Source: a bacterium MnTg04 (lineage in GTDB: Bacteria > Pseudomonadota > Gammaproteobacteria > Steroidobacterales > MnTg04). Taken from it: a stretch of 7,572 nucleotides of DNA. Both the position numbers and the translations under genes were made by a program. The notes under the pieces are model-generated. The model searched no databases, was not told the origin of the DNA, and was given only the letters and a program-made list of their open reading frames with translations. The stretch is from assembly GCA_008975185.1 (NCBI GenBank), contig BFAU01000137.1, positions 1-7,572 on the forward strand, in the 5' to 3' direction. Of the stretch, positions 1 to 6,491 are shown piece after piece; the first letter of the stretch is position 1; each line of letters starts with the position of its first letter.

Positions 1-2
1 AA

Positions 3-797
3 GGGAAAAACAGTCCGGCTGACCTGCTGATAACCGTTGATGCGGGCAATCTTTGGCATGCTGCCAGGGAAGGGTTGTTCCAACCGGTCGAATCGTCCGT
101 ACTCGAAGCCAATATTCCGGCGCATCTTCGCGATCGCGACCGGCAATGGTTTGGAATCTCTGTGCGCGCAAGGACGATCGTCTACGATCCCGCTGCCGTT
201 TCCCGGGATGAGCTGGTCAATTATTTCGATCTGGCGAAGCCAAAGTGGAACGGGCGACTGTGTCTGCGAACGTCGAAGAAAGTCTACAACCAGTCGCTGG
301 TCGCCATGCTGATCGCTCAATACGGCGAGCGGGAAACCGAGGCGGTAGTGCGGGCCTGGGTCGACAACCTCGCAACGGACGTTTTCTCGGACGATACGCG
401 GTTGATGAAGGCGATTTTGGCGGGACAGTGCCAGCTCGGTGTGGTCAACAGTTACTATTTCGGTCGTTTGCAGAAAGCGCATCCTGATCTGCCGCTGGCG
501 TTGTTCTGGCCCGCTGCCAGCGATGGTGGCGTCCATGTCAATGTTGCCGGTGCCGGCGTAACCCGTTTTGCACCCCGCCGGGCAAAGGCGGTCGCCTTTC
601 TGGAGTGGCTTTCGCAGCCAGCGGCGCAGGCCGTGTTCGCGAGCGTCGGCATGGAATTTCCCGCCAATCCCGCAGTCGAGGCCGATCCGCTGGTCTTGTC
701 TTGGGGAGCATTCGAAGCCAGCCCGATCGACGTCGTTTCAGCCGGTGAATTGCAAGCCGATGCCGTCAGGCTGATGGACCGGGCGCGGTACTATTAG
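3..797 (+). CDS. fbpA: Ferric iron ABC transporter, periplasmic binding protein (FbpA/FutA-type), 5'-truncated by window edge
   Basis: This is the C-terminal 264 residues of the periplasmic protein that captures ferric iron and hands it to the FbpB permease. The reading frame is open from the first full codon and begins with a family segment NSPADLLITVDAGNLW, so the N-terminus (signal peptide and roughly 70-80 residues, from usual family length) lies outside the window. The TTG at 75 is an internal leucine, not a start. Family marks are the block around KPKWNGRLCLR, then KVYNQSLVA (visible residues about 93-101), and an adjacent tyrosine pair in VVNSYYFGR (codons 453-458, visible residues 151-152) at the place where FbpA-type proteins keep their iron-binding tyrosines. 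The C-terminal part has the usual FLEWLSQPAAQ region. It sits 23 bases before the permease gene, in operon order A-B-C. Its promoter, probably Fur-controlled in this family, is not visible. Ferric iron is the likely substrate; a related metal or anion is less likely. Confidence 0.93.
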   Translation, partial: GKNSPADLLITVDAGNLWHAAREGLFQPVESSVLEANIPAHLRDRDRQWFGISVRARTIVYDPAAVSRDELVNYFDLAKPKWNGRLCLRTSKKVYNQSLVAMLIAQYGERETEAVVRAWVDNLATDVFSDDTRLMKAILAGQCQLGVVNSYYFGRLQKAHPDLPLALFWPAASDGGVHVNVAGAGVTRFAPRRAKAVAFLEWLSQPAAQAVFASVGMEFPANPAVEADPLVLSWGAFEASPIDVVSAGELQADAVRLMDRARYY

Positions 798-820
798 CCG
801 GGCTAGATGTAATTACCATC

Positions 821-2467
821 ATGTCGGTGATCCCACGGCCGCATTGGTTGCGTCGAACCTTGCCAGGACCATGGTTTCTGGTCGCTTTCGCGATCGCGTT
901 GCCGGCGATTCTGACGGTCGGTGTCGTCGCCGGCGCTTTCTTCAATCCGGATACCGAAGTCTGGCCGCATTTGCTTGAATTTGTCCTGCCCCGGGTGTTG
1001 AGCAATACCTTCTGGCTGGTTCTTGGTGTCGCCATACTCACGACGATACTGGGTACCGGTCTGGCGTGGCTGACGGCCATTTGCGAATTCCCGGGACGCG
1101 GGGTTTTCGCCTGGGCCCTTCTGTTGCCACTGGCGATCCCCGGCTATGTGCTGGGTTTCGTCGCCATCGGTTTGCTGGAATATGCCGGGCCCGTGCAGGG
1201 CTTTTTGCGTGAGTGGCTGGGACCGGGCAGCTGGCTGCCGCCGATACGCTCGCGCGCAGGCATCATCGTGGTGTTGAGTCTGACTCTCTATCCCTATGTT
1301 TACCTGGTTGCGCGCGGCGCCTTCCTGACCCAGGGCAAACGGGTGCTCGAAGTGGCCCAGTCTGTGGGTTTCAATAGCGCCCAGGGATTTTTCAAAGTAG
1401 CGTTGCCGATGGCGCGGCCGTGGATAGCCGGTGGCGTGATGCTGGTGGTCATGGAAACGCTGGCCGATTTCGGGACCGTGGCGGTATTCAATTACGACAC
1501 CCTGACCACCGCTATCTATCACGCCTGGTTTGGCCTGTTTTCCGTGAGGGCTGCGCTGCAGCTGGCATCGTTCCTGGTATTGGGGGTCTTTATCGTCGTC
1601 GTCGTTGAGCGCTGGCTGCGCACCCGGGCACGTTACCATCCGGGAAAGTCTCCTCCCGGTGGCCGCATTCGTCTTGGTGTTCGCAATCGCTGGCTGGGTT
1701 TCGCTTGTTGCGGGCTGGTCTTGTCGCTGGCTTTTCTCGTGCCGTTTACCCAGCTGCTGATCTGGGCGTGGCGCGACGTCGCCAACGGCGGGCTGGATTT
1801 GAGATTCTGGGGCTTTGCCTGGCGCTCGGTCAGCCTGTCCCTGACCGCGGCCGGCACCATTACCGTGGCCGCTTTGTTGTTGAATTACGCGATGCGGCTC
1901 GATCCACATCCGTTGAGCCACCTGGCCGGCCGGATCGCCACGCTGGGCTACGCGATGCCCGGAACTGTGCTGGCGATAGGTATCTTCGTGCCGCTGGCAT
2001 TCGTCAACAACCAGCTGCAGGCCATCCTCGATTTCCTGTTCGCGGCCAATGCACCGCAGCTAACCTTGCAGACCGGTCTTGCCACTATGCTGCTCGCCTA
2101 CCTGGTTCGCTTTCTGGCGGTCGCTCATCAACCGGTTGCAGCCAATATGCTGCGGATTACCCCGGCAATCGATGAATCGGTTCGGGTACTCGGCGTCTCG
2201 GGATGGGCATCGTTGCGGCGGGTCCATTTTCCGATGCTCAAGACCGGGCTGTTGACCGCCTTTGCGCTGGCTTTCGTTGACCTGATGAAGGAAATGCCGA
2301 TCACCTTGATGACCCGGCCGTTCGGCTGGGAGACGCTCGCGGTCCGGGTGTTCGAGATGACCTCGGAAGGGCAATGGCAGCAGGCCGCATTACCCGCCTG
2401 CGCCATTGTGCTGGTAGGCTTGCTGCCGGTCGTGATTTTGACCCGGAGGTCTGACCATGAGGCTTGA
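821..2467 (+). CDS. fbpB: Ferric iron ABC transporter, fused two-domain inner-membrane permease
   Basis: This 548-residue inner-membrane protein forms the translocation channel for iron delivered by FbpA. It is a fusion of two homologous permease halves, as is normal for FbpB, so one chain supplies both halves of the channel. Each half carries an EAA loop that docks on the ATPase: the first starts at E177 (EVAQSVG, with LP at 195-196), the second at E452 (ESVRVLG, with P471). Hydrophobic helices occur near 17-40, 60-85, 96-118, 146-166, 202-222 and 247-263, and again near 291-315, 337-355, 372-395, 415-435, 475-490 and 523-540. A basic cytoplasmic linker (about 264-290) separates the halves. 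The ATG at 821 is the first plausible start, but there is no clear Shine-Dalgarno upstream, so translation may depend on coupling to fbpA, 23 bases before. The 3' end overlaps the ATPase gene by 11 bases. Length and topology are normal. Confidence 0.93.
   Translation: MSVIPRPHWLRRTLPGPWFLVAFAIALPAILTVGVVAGAFFNPDTEVWPHLLEFVLPRVLSNTFWLVLGVAILTTILGTGLAWLTAICEFPGRGVFAWALLLPLAIPGYVLGFVAIGLLEYAGPVQGFLREWLGPGSWLPPIRSRAGIIVVLSLTLYPYVYLVARGAFLTQGKRVLEVAQSVGFNSAQGFFKVALPMARPWIAGGVMLVVMETLADFGTVAVFNYDTLTTAIYHAWFGLFSVRAALQLASFLVLGVFIVVVVERWLRTRARYHPGKSPPGGRIRLGVRNRWLGFACCGLVLSLAFLVPFTQLLIWAWRDVANGGLDLRFWGFAWRSVSLSLTAAGTITVAALLLNYAMRLDPHPLSHLAGRIATLGYAMPGTVLAIGIFVPLAFVNNQLQAILDFLFAANAPQLTLQTGLATMLLAYLVRFLAVAHQPVAANMLRITPAIDESVRVLGVSGWASLRRVHFPMLKTGLLTAFALAFVDLMKEMPITLMTRPFGWETLAVRVFEMTSEGQWQQAALPACAIVLVGLLPVVILTRRSDHEA
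2445..2450 (+). promoter_or_regulatory. Ribosome binding site of the ATPase gene
   Basis: GGAGGT lies inside the end of the permease gene, six bases before the ATG at 2457. It is a near-ideal Shine-Dalgarno and fixes that start. Together with the 11-base gene overlap it suggests the ATPase is translated strongly and in step with the permease. Confidence 0.85.
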
Positions 2468-3512
2468 ACTGGACAACATCGTTCAGGCGTACCGCAAACG
2501 CGAGGTTTTGCAGGGAATCAGCTTTCAGATCGAGCAGGGTGATATTGGCTGCCTGCTGGGTCCGAGTGGCTGCGGCAAGACCACCGTTCTCAGATGCATT
2601 GCCGGTTTTGAACCGGTAATCGCAGGCCAGATCATTACCGAACAGACCGTCATCAGCGGGCCGGGATTTACCGTGCTACCGGAACTCAGGGGCATCGGCA
2701 TGGTGTTCCAGGACTTCTCTCTATTACCGCATCTCAATGTGCTGAAGAACGTCGAATTCGGCCTGCATGTTCTGCCGCCAGCCCAGCGGCGCGAACGAGC
2801 GCTTGAAACCCTGGCATCCATGGGACTGTCAAATACGGTCGATGTGTATCCGCACGAACTGTCCGGGGGCCAGCAGCAGAGGGTTGCCCTGGCTCGTGCG
2901 CTTGCCCCGAACCCGAAACTGCTGTTGCTGGATGAGCCTTTCTCCAGTCTCGATAGCGAGTTACGGCACCGTCTCAGCATCGAAGTCCGTGAGCTGCTGA
3001 AAGAGCGTGGAACGACAACGCTGATGGTTACCCATGATCAGCAGGAGGCGTTTTCGATCGCCGACAGGATCGGCGTGATGCTGGATGGCCAGTTGATGCA
3101 GTGGGACAGCGGGTACCAGCTTTATCACGAGCCCGCCAACCGTTTTGTCGCCGACTTTGTCGGCCGTGGCGTGATCGTCAGCGGCCGGGTTGAAGAAGGG
3201 GGCATCCGGATAGGGCTCGGATTGCTCAAAGGCGGCAGCGAGATGCTGACTCCAGGCACGGTGGTCGATGTTTTGCTCAGGCCCGACGATATCGTCCATG
3301 ACGATGACAGCAAGCTGACCGCGCGGGTCTGTCACAAAGAGTTTCGCGGGGCGGATATCCTGTATACGCTTTGCCTCGACTGCGGCGACCACTTCTACGC
3401 GCTGGTTCCCAGCCATCACAACCATCGTGTCGGGGAAAACATCGGCGTGCGCCTTGAAGCGGATCATGTGGTGACCTTTCCAAAGTACGGTGACCAGAAA
3501 CATCCGACCTGA
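2457..3512 (+). CDS. fbpC: Ferric iron ABC transporter, ATP-binding subunit
   Basis: This 351-residue cytoplasmic ATPase powers iron import through the FbpB permease. All nucleotide-binding motifs are intact: Walker A GPSGCGKT (35-42), Q-loop GMVFQ (Q85), ABC signature LSGGQQQR (135-142), Walker B LLLLDE (155-160) with catalytic E160, D-loop SSLD (163-166) and switch histidine H193 in VTHDQQEA. A C-terminal beta-rich regulatory extension (about 235-351) contains LLRPDD and PSHHNHRVGE, as in iron and sulfate/polyamine-type importers of the CUT1/FbpC group. The ATG at 2457 has a strong ribosome binding site and overlaps fbpB by 11 bases, so the two are co-transcribed. The stop is 14 bases from that of the convergent FecCD gene. 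Nothing is truncated or missing. The FbpC assignment rests on the operon as well as the sequence, because related importer ATPases look alike. Confidence 0.94.
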   Translation: MRLELDNIVQAYRKREVLQGISFQIEQGDIGCLLGPSGCGKTTVLRCIAGFEPVIAGQIITEQTVISGPGFTVLPELRGIGMVFQDFSLLPHLNVLKNVEFGLHVLPPAQRRERALETLASMGLSNTVDVYPHELSGGQQQRVALARALAPNPKLLLLDEPFSSLDSELRHRLSIEVRELLKERGTTTLMVTHDQQEAFSIADRIGVMLDGQLMQWDSGYQLYHEPANRFVADFVGRGVIVSGRVEEGGIRIGLGLLKGGSEMLTPGTVVDVLLRPDDIVHDDDSKLTARVCHKEFRGADILYTLCLDCGDHFYALVPSHHNHRVGENIGVRLEADHVVTFPKYGDQKHPT

Positions 3513-3515
3513 GCA

Positions 3516-3537
3516 GTGGCGGGTATTCAGGCGCCAC
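3516..3537. terminator. Possible bidirectional hairpin between convergent genes
   Basis: The arms GTGGCG (3516-3521) and CGCCAC (3532-3537) are perfectly complementary around a 10-base loop. They sit between the fbpC stop and the last codons of the convergent permease gene, where a shared terminator would be expected. There is no T-run on either side, so it would be at best a weak intrinsic terminator or a 3'-end stabilising hairpin. Confidence 0.35.
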
Positions 3538-4507
3538 GCTTCGTATTGAGCAACATCAGGAACAAGGGGACACCAATCAGCGCGGTCAGCGCACCGACCG
3601 GTAATTGCCGCGGAGCGACCACGGTTCGCGCGAGCGTATCGGCGACCACCAGCAGTGAACCGCCGAGCAAAGCCGCAGCGGGCAGCACGATGCGGTGATC
3701 GGACCCGGCGATCAACCGCACCAGGTGCGGTACCACCAGGCCAACAAAACCAATGCTGCCCGCCGTCGTTACCGCAGCCGCCGTCAGCAGCGAACTGAGC
3801 AGATAAATAATCACCCGCAGCGGGCCGACTTCGACGCCGAGCAGAGTTGCCTGTTTTTCACCCCGGGTCAGCAAATTCAGCGGTCGAGCCATGGCCAGGC
3901 AGACAGCCAGGACCAGGACCAGGAGCGCCATCTGGCCACGCCACTGGCGCACGAATGAAAAGTCGCCCATTAGCCAAAAAAGCATGCCCCTGAGGCTGCT
4001 GTCCGGTCCCAGCGCAAGGATCAGGCTGATCAGGGCGCCCATGCCGGCGGCCATGACGACGCCAACCAGGAGCAGGCGGGTGGGTGTCCAGCCGCCTTGT
4101 TTGCGGGCCAGGACAAAGACGATCAGCGTGACCGCCAGCGCCCCGGCAAAGGCGTTGCCGCCGATCCAGAAGCCGCCGAGACCGGCGCTGATAGCCAATA
4201 AGGCGCCGACCGCAGCGCCTCCGGAAACACCCAGAATATAAGGGTCGGCCAGCGGGTTGCGCAGCAGGACCTGCATCAGGCAACCCGCCAGGGCGAGCAT
4301 GCCACCGGTGGTCAACGCGGCCAGGGCCCTGGGCAGGCGCAGGTCGATGACCAGGGTTCGAGCCAGTTCGTCGGCGCTGCCATCGAAAATTCTCCAGAGG
4401 GTCTGTGGCTCGAGAGACACCGAACCTACCAGCAGCGCAAACAACACGCTGGCCAAAGGAACCAGCGCCATGACGAGGTAAATCCTGGTTCTGGGCGCTG
4501 GTTTCAA
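3527..4507 (-). CDS. FecCD/BtuC-family ABC transporter permease (siderophore, heme or cobalamin), no partner genes nearby
   Basis: This 326-residue, very hydrophobic inner-membrane protein belongs to the FecCD/BtuC permease family, whose dimers import Fe-siderophores, heme or vitamin B12. Family marks are RLPR (57-60), the segment through RNPLADP (83-89) and ILGVSGGAA (91-99), a glycine-rich helix near 145-160, and the ATPase-contacting segment GLVVPHLVRL (256-265). The ending after VVADTLAR and QLPVGALTALIG is typical. Length is normal and about ten helices are expected. The start is TTG, chosen because GGAGA lies seven bases upstream; the next option, an ATG at 4471, removes 12 residues and has a poorer ribosome site. 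No ATPase or binding protein gene adjoins it: rppH is divergent upstream and fbpC converges downstream. FbpC belongs to a different importer fold and is unlikely to serve it. Substrate cannot be told from sequence alone. Confidence 0.9.
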   Translation of the reverse strand: MKPAPRTRIYLVMALVPLASVLFALLVGSVSLEPQTLWRIFDGSADELARTLVIDLRLPRALAALTTGGMLALAGCLMQVLLRNPLADPYILGVSGGAAVGALLAISAGLGGFWIGGNAFAGALAVTLIVFVLARKQGGWTPTRLLLVGVVMAAGMGALISLILALGPDSSLRGMLFWLMGDFSFVRQWRGQMALLVLVLAVCLAMARPLNLLTRGEKQATLLGVEVGPLRVIIYLLSSLLTAAAVTTAGSIGFVGLVVPHLVRLIAGSDHRIVLPAAALLGGSLLVVADTLARTVVAPRQLPVGALTALIGVPLFLMLLNTKRGA

Positions 4508-4654
4508 ATGCGAATCTCCGGCCGGGTCAGGTTGGCGATATGCGGGCTAAGGGTAATCAAGGCGGCCTGGTTGAACAAGCCGTACCTGCGGGCTAGTTCT
4601 GGACGCCGCCATGTGGAACAATCGAAGCAGTTTCAGTTTGTCTTCGATGGGTAT
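4508..4654. other. Divergent intergenic region between the FecCD permease and rppH
   Basis: This 147-base gap must hold promoters for both divergent genes. A TTGAAC at 4571-4576 is a possible -35 for rppH, but no good -10 follows at 16-18 bases. The nine-base sequence TGCGGGCTA occurs twice in the same orientation (4541-4549 and 4587-4595), 46 bases apart. I looked for, and did not find, the conserved parts of a cobalamin riboswitch. The plus-strand frame is open back to an ATG at 4508, but that translation does not resemble RppH. Confidence 0.6.
4515..4519 (-). promoter_or_regulatory. Ribosome binding site supporting the TTG start of the FecCD permease
   Basis: On the minus strand GGAGA lies seven bases before the TTG at 4507-4505. 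This spacing is good, and it favours the TTG over the ATG at 4471, which has only a weak and distant AGGA. Confidence 0.6.
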
Positions 4655-5218
4655 ATGAAGGATTGCATAGATTCGGAAGGATTCCGGGCCAACGTGGGAA
4701 TTGTTATCAGTCGCGATGACGGCCAGGTGTTCCTCGGTGGCCGCGTGGGTCAAAGAGGTTGGCAGTTTCCGCAAGGTGGGATTATGACCGGGGAGTCTGC
4801 TGAGCAGGCCCTGTTCCGGGAGCTTCATGAGGAAGTCGGTCTTACCGACAAGGACGTGAGTATCCTCGGTTGTACGCAAGGGTGGTTGCGCTACCAGTTA
4901 CCCAAAAAATATCAGCGCAGCCAGAGCCTGCCTTTGTGCGTAGGCCAGAAACAAAAATGGTATTTGCTGCGTCTGGCAAATACGGGCACTCGATTGTGTT
5001 TCGATTCCACGGCCAAGCCTGAATTTGATCGCTGGCGGTGGGTCGATTACTGGCATCCGGTTCGTGAAGTGATTTTTTTCAAGCGGCGGGTGTATGCGCA
5101 GGCGCTGACCGAACTCGGGCAGTTCCTGGGCGAGGACAAGCTTCCCAGCCAACCGGAGTGGATGGAGGAAACTCTGCGGGAATCCGCTCCTAGAAAGGAC
5201 GAACAACCGCGAGGATAA
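4655..5218 (+). CDS. rppH: RNA 5'-pyrophosphohydrolase RppH (Nudix hydrolase)
   Basis: RppH removes pyrophosphate from the 5' end of mRNAs and so starts their decay by RNase E. The 187-residue product aligns from its start with E. coli RppH (176 residues): RANVGIV, GWQFPQGGI (36-43) and a full Nudix box with G41, E47, R55, E56, E59, E60 and G62. The conserved CVGQKQKW (95-102), PEFDRWRWV (122-130) and FFKRRVY (141-147) follow. The frame is open back to an ATG at 4508, but those 49 extra residues are unlike the family; the ATG at 4655 is the nearest start and adds only three residues relative to E. coli. No strong Shine-Dalgarno precedes it. The C-terminal tail (about 160-187) is charged and not conserved. 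Its last 29 bases overlap the convergent hemJ end. RppH rather than a general Ap4A hydrolase is supported by the length and motif set. Confidence 0.95.
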   Translation: MKDCIDSEGFRANVGIVISRDDGQVFLGGRVGQRGWQFPQGGIMTGESAEQALFRELHEEVGLTDKDVSILGCTQGWLRYQLPKKYQRSQSLPLCVGQKQKWYLLRLANTGTRLCFDSTAKPEFDRWRWVDYWHPVREVIFFKRRVYAQALTELGQFLGEDKLPSQPEWMEETLRESAPRKDEQPRG

Positions 5219-5606
5219 TAATAAGAATCAAGCCGATCGCGGGCACCTCGTTGAAGACTCTTAGCCACCGTTCGCTGTGCCTGCATTTTTTCTGTGCCAG
5301 GTCGAGGTGAATTTTCCAAAGATACCAATGGTAAAGCACCAGGCCGGCGACCAGTGCCAGCTTGACCTGCACCCAGAGCATCTTGAGGTAAAGCGGTTGT
5401 AGCGCGATCAGCCAGAATCCGAAGCCTAAAGTCAGCGCGCCGCCGATCGTCATGAGGATAAACAATCGCCGCTCCATGACGATGAAGCGCCGGTGGCCTT
5501 CTTCGTCGGTTGCCTGCAAGTGATAGATATAGAGCCTGGGCTGGTAGAAAAGGCCGGCGAACCAGGTAACCATAAAGATCACGTGCATCGCTTTGACCCA
5601 GATCAT
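5190..5606 (-). CDS. hemJ: Protoporphyrinogen IX oxidase HemJ (membrane protein)
   Basis: HemJ is the membrane enzyme that oxidises protoporphyrinogen IX to protoporphyrin IX, the step before iron insertion in heme synthesis, in bacteria lacking HemG or HemY. The 138-residue product has four hydrophobic helices (about 5-22, 46-68, 74-95, 118-136). It shows the family's N-terminal block WVKAMHVIFMVTWFAGLFY with H8, the RFIVMERRL segment (40-48), and W79-K82 before LYH (91-93). H8 and K82 correspond to the histidine and lysine reported as essential in cyanobacterial HemJ. The ATG at 5606 has AGGGGA six bases upstream. Its 3' end overlaps that of rppH by 29 bases, tail to tail. It is divergent from the next gene. 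The length is normal. HemJ relatives of the CopD/DUF type with other roles exist, but this one has the HemJ residues. Confidence 0.9.
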   Translation of the reverse strand: MIWVKAMHVIFMVTWFAGLFYQPRLYIYHLQATDEEGHRRFIVMERRLFILMTIGGALTLGFGFWLIALQPLYLKMLWVQVKLALVAGLVLYHWYLWKIHLDLAQKKCRHSERWLRVFNEVPAIGLILIIILAVVRPF

Positions 5607-5612
5607 CGCACT

Positions 5613-5618
5613 TCCCCT
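5613..5618 (-). promoter_or_regulatory. Ribosome binding site of hemJ
   Basis: On the minus strand AGGGGA lies six bases before the ATG at 5606, which supports that start. Confidence 0.7.
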
Positions 5619-5643
5619 GTCTCGCCCTTTATCGATGGCCGAT

Positions 5644-5649
5644 ATTGTA
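5644..5649 (-). promoter_or_regulatory. Possible -10 box for hemJ
   Basis: On the minus strand this reads TACAAT, five of six matches to the sigma-70 -10 consensus, 37 bases before the hemJ start. No convincing -35 lies 16-18 bases further upstream; that place overlaps the dyad at 5668-5690, which would fit an activator- or repressor-controlled promoter. The call is tentative. Confidence 0.3.
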
Positions 5650-5662
5650 CTGTGGACGCCGC

Positions 5663-5691
5663 TTGAGCAATAAGAGTAAATACCTTATTGT
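5663..5691 (+). promoter_or_regulatory. Possible sigma-70 promoter for the DUF6776-like and bactofilin genes
   Basis: TTGAGC (5663-5668), a 17-base spacer and TATTGT (5686-5691) each match the consensus at four of six positions. Transcription would begin near 5698, which fits a translation start at 5740 much better than one at 5707. The element overlaps the dyad at 5668-5690, so a protein bound there could control it. Confidence 0.35.
5668..5690. repeat. Inverted repeat (operator-like dyad) in divergent promoter region
   Basis: CAATAAG (5668-5674) and CTTATTG (5684-5690) are a perfect seven-base inverted repeat. Inside it, GTA (5676-5678) and TAC (5681-5683) form a second short pair, so nearly the whole 23 bases are symmetric. 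It lies between hemJ and the divergent membrane protein gene and overlaps the proposed promoter of the latter. I do not recognise the regulator; it is not an FNR-type or IscR-type site. With no T-run it is unlikely to be a terminator. Confidence 0.55.
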
Positions 5692-5726
5692 CGCGGCGCC
5701 ACCAGGATGAATTGCGGCGCTGCGAT

Positions 5727-5732
5727 GGAGGA
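5727..5732 (+). promoter_or_regulatory. Ribosome binding site that sets the GTG start at 5740
   Basis: GGAGGA lies seven bases before GTG at 5740. The in-frame ATGs at 5707 and 5725 have no usable site at a proper distance, so this favours the shorter protein. Confidence 0.75.
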
Positions 5733-5739
5733 ACCGGCG

Positions 5740-6465
5740 GTGGGTAAATCACGTTTGATCGTGAAAAATTATTCGCCGCTTCGGTCGCGCCTCAACTGGG
5801 CGATCGCGCTGATCATGTTGTTCGGGGCGATCTGGCTGAGTTTCGAATACGGGCGGATGCAGGCCGGATTTTTTGTTCTCGAGGCGGTGGAGACGGAGAA
5901 CGGTCTGCGACAACAGATCGCCGAACTGGGCGTTGCATCCGATGGCCTGAGGCAGAAAGTGGCCGTGCTGGAGGCATCGCGCCTGATCGACGAAGAGGCG
6001 TACTCGCAGGTCGAGGAAAGACTCCTGGATCTTCAGCAAGAAATTGCCGACCGGCAGAAAGACCTGAATTTTTATCGCGGCATCATGGCTCCCGAATCGC
6101 AGGCGGAAGGGTTGCAGATACAAGAGTTGAGTCTGTTGCAACTCGCCGAGGAAAAATATTTCCGCCTGCAACTGGTCCTGATGCAGGCGGTCAATCACAG
6201 CCGCATCGTTTCCGGCCGGGTTCGCATAACTGTCGATGGCGTCCAGGACGGGAAATCCGTGACTCTCGATCTGTCGCAACTGGGCCGGCCGGGCGAGCAG
6301 TTTGAGCCCATAGTATTTTCGTTCAGGTATTTCCAGGAGTTCGAGAGAGGGCTGGTCTTGCCGGAGGGATTCGTCGCGGAACGGATCAACGTGGTGCCGG
6401 TGCCAAGCCGGCGGCCGTCGCGGGCCGTACGTCAATCTTTTGACTGGCGACCGCAGACCGGTTAA
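5740..6465 (+). CDS. DUF6776-like single-pass membrane coiled-coil protein of unknown function
   Basis: I recognise the neighbourhood and general form but not a defined function. The 241-residue product (GTG start) has a short basic N-terminal tail of about 19 residues (K3, R5, K9, R15, R17), one hydrophobic helix (about 20-35), then EYGR. A long heptad-like region, about 44-110, is rich in L, E and Q (LRQQIAELG, LRQKVAVLEA, LLDLQQEIADRQ) and predicts a coiled coil. A smaller, beta-like domain follows (about 145-225; GRVRITVDG, FSFRYFQEFERG) and then a basic tail. By the positive-inside rule the basic tail is cytoplasmic and the rest periplasmic. It lies 26 bases before the bactofilin gene and is probably co-transcribed with it. 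From memory the same pair precedes erpA in Pseudomonas. The assignment to DUF6776 rests on that position and architecture. An in-frame start at 5707 would add 11 residues. Confidence 0.75.
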   Translation: MGKSRLIVKNYSPLRSRLNWAIALIMLFGAIWLSFEYGRMQAGFFVLEAVETENGLRQQIAELGVASDGLRQKVAVLEASRLIDEEAYSQVEERLLDLQQEIADRQKDLNFYRGIMAPESQAEGLQIQELSLLQLAEEKYFRLQLVLMQAVNHSRIVSGRVRITVDGVQDGKSVTLDLSQLGRPGEQFEPIVFSFRYFQEFERGLVLPEGFVAERINVVPVPSRRPSRAVRQSFDWRPQTG

Positions 6466-6491
6466 TACTTTTACGATGTTCGGGGGAATCG

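Noticed and set aside
803..1921. Long 372-codon open frame on the minus strand opposite fbpB
   Set aside because: Its translation is rich in Q, R, H and P without hydrophobic structure, as expected for the shadow of a GC-rich membrane protein gene. The plus strand encodes an unmistakable permease.
4504..4632. Minus-strand open stretch of about 42 codons ending in a TGA that overlaps the TTG start of the FecCD permease, suggesting a lost upstream coupled gene
   Set aside because: It is closed by an in-frame TGA at 4633-4635, has no ATG or good start with a ribosome site, and its translation matches no family I recognise. The overlap is probably chance.
4508..4654. N-terminal extension of RppH from an ATG at 4508
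   Set aside because: The 49 extra residues do not resemble RppH, whose family alignment begins at about 4664; the extension is intergenic sequence without stops.
4508..4654. Cobalamin riboswitch upstream of the FecCD permease
   Set aside because: The conserved B12-box and core segments are not visible on the minus strand, and the leader is short.
5207..5242. Inverted repeat CCGCGA/TCGCGG across the rppH-hemJ overlap as a terminator
   Set aside because: The arms are only six bases with a 24-base loop and no T-run, and both arms are within the hemJ coding sequence.
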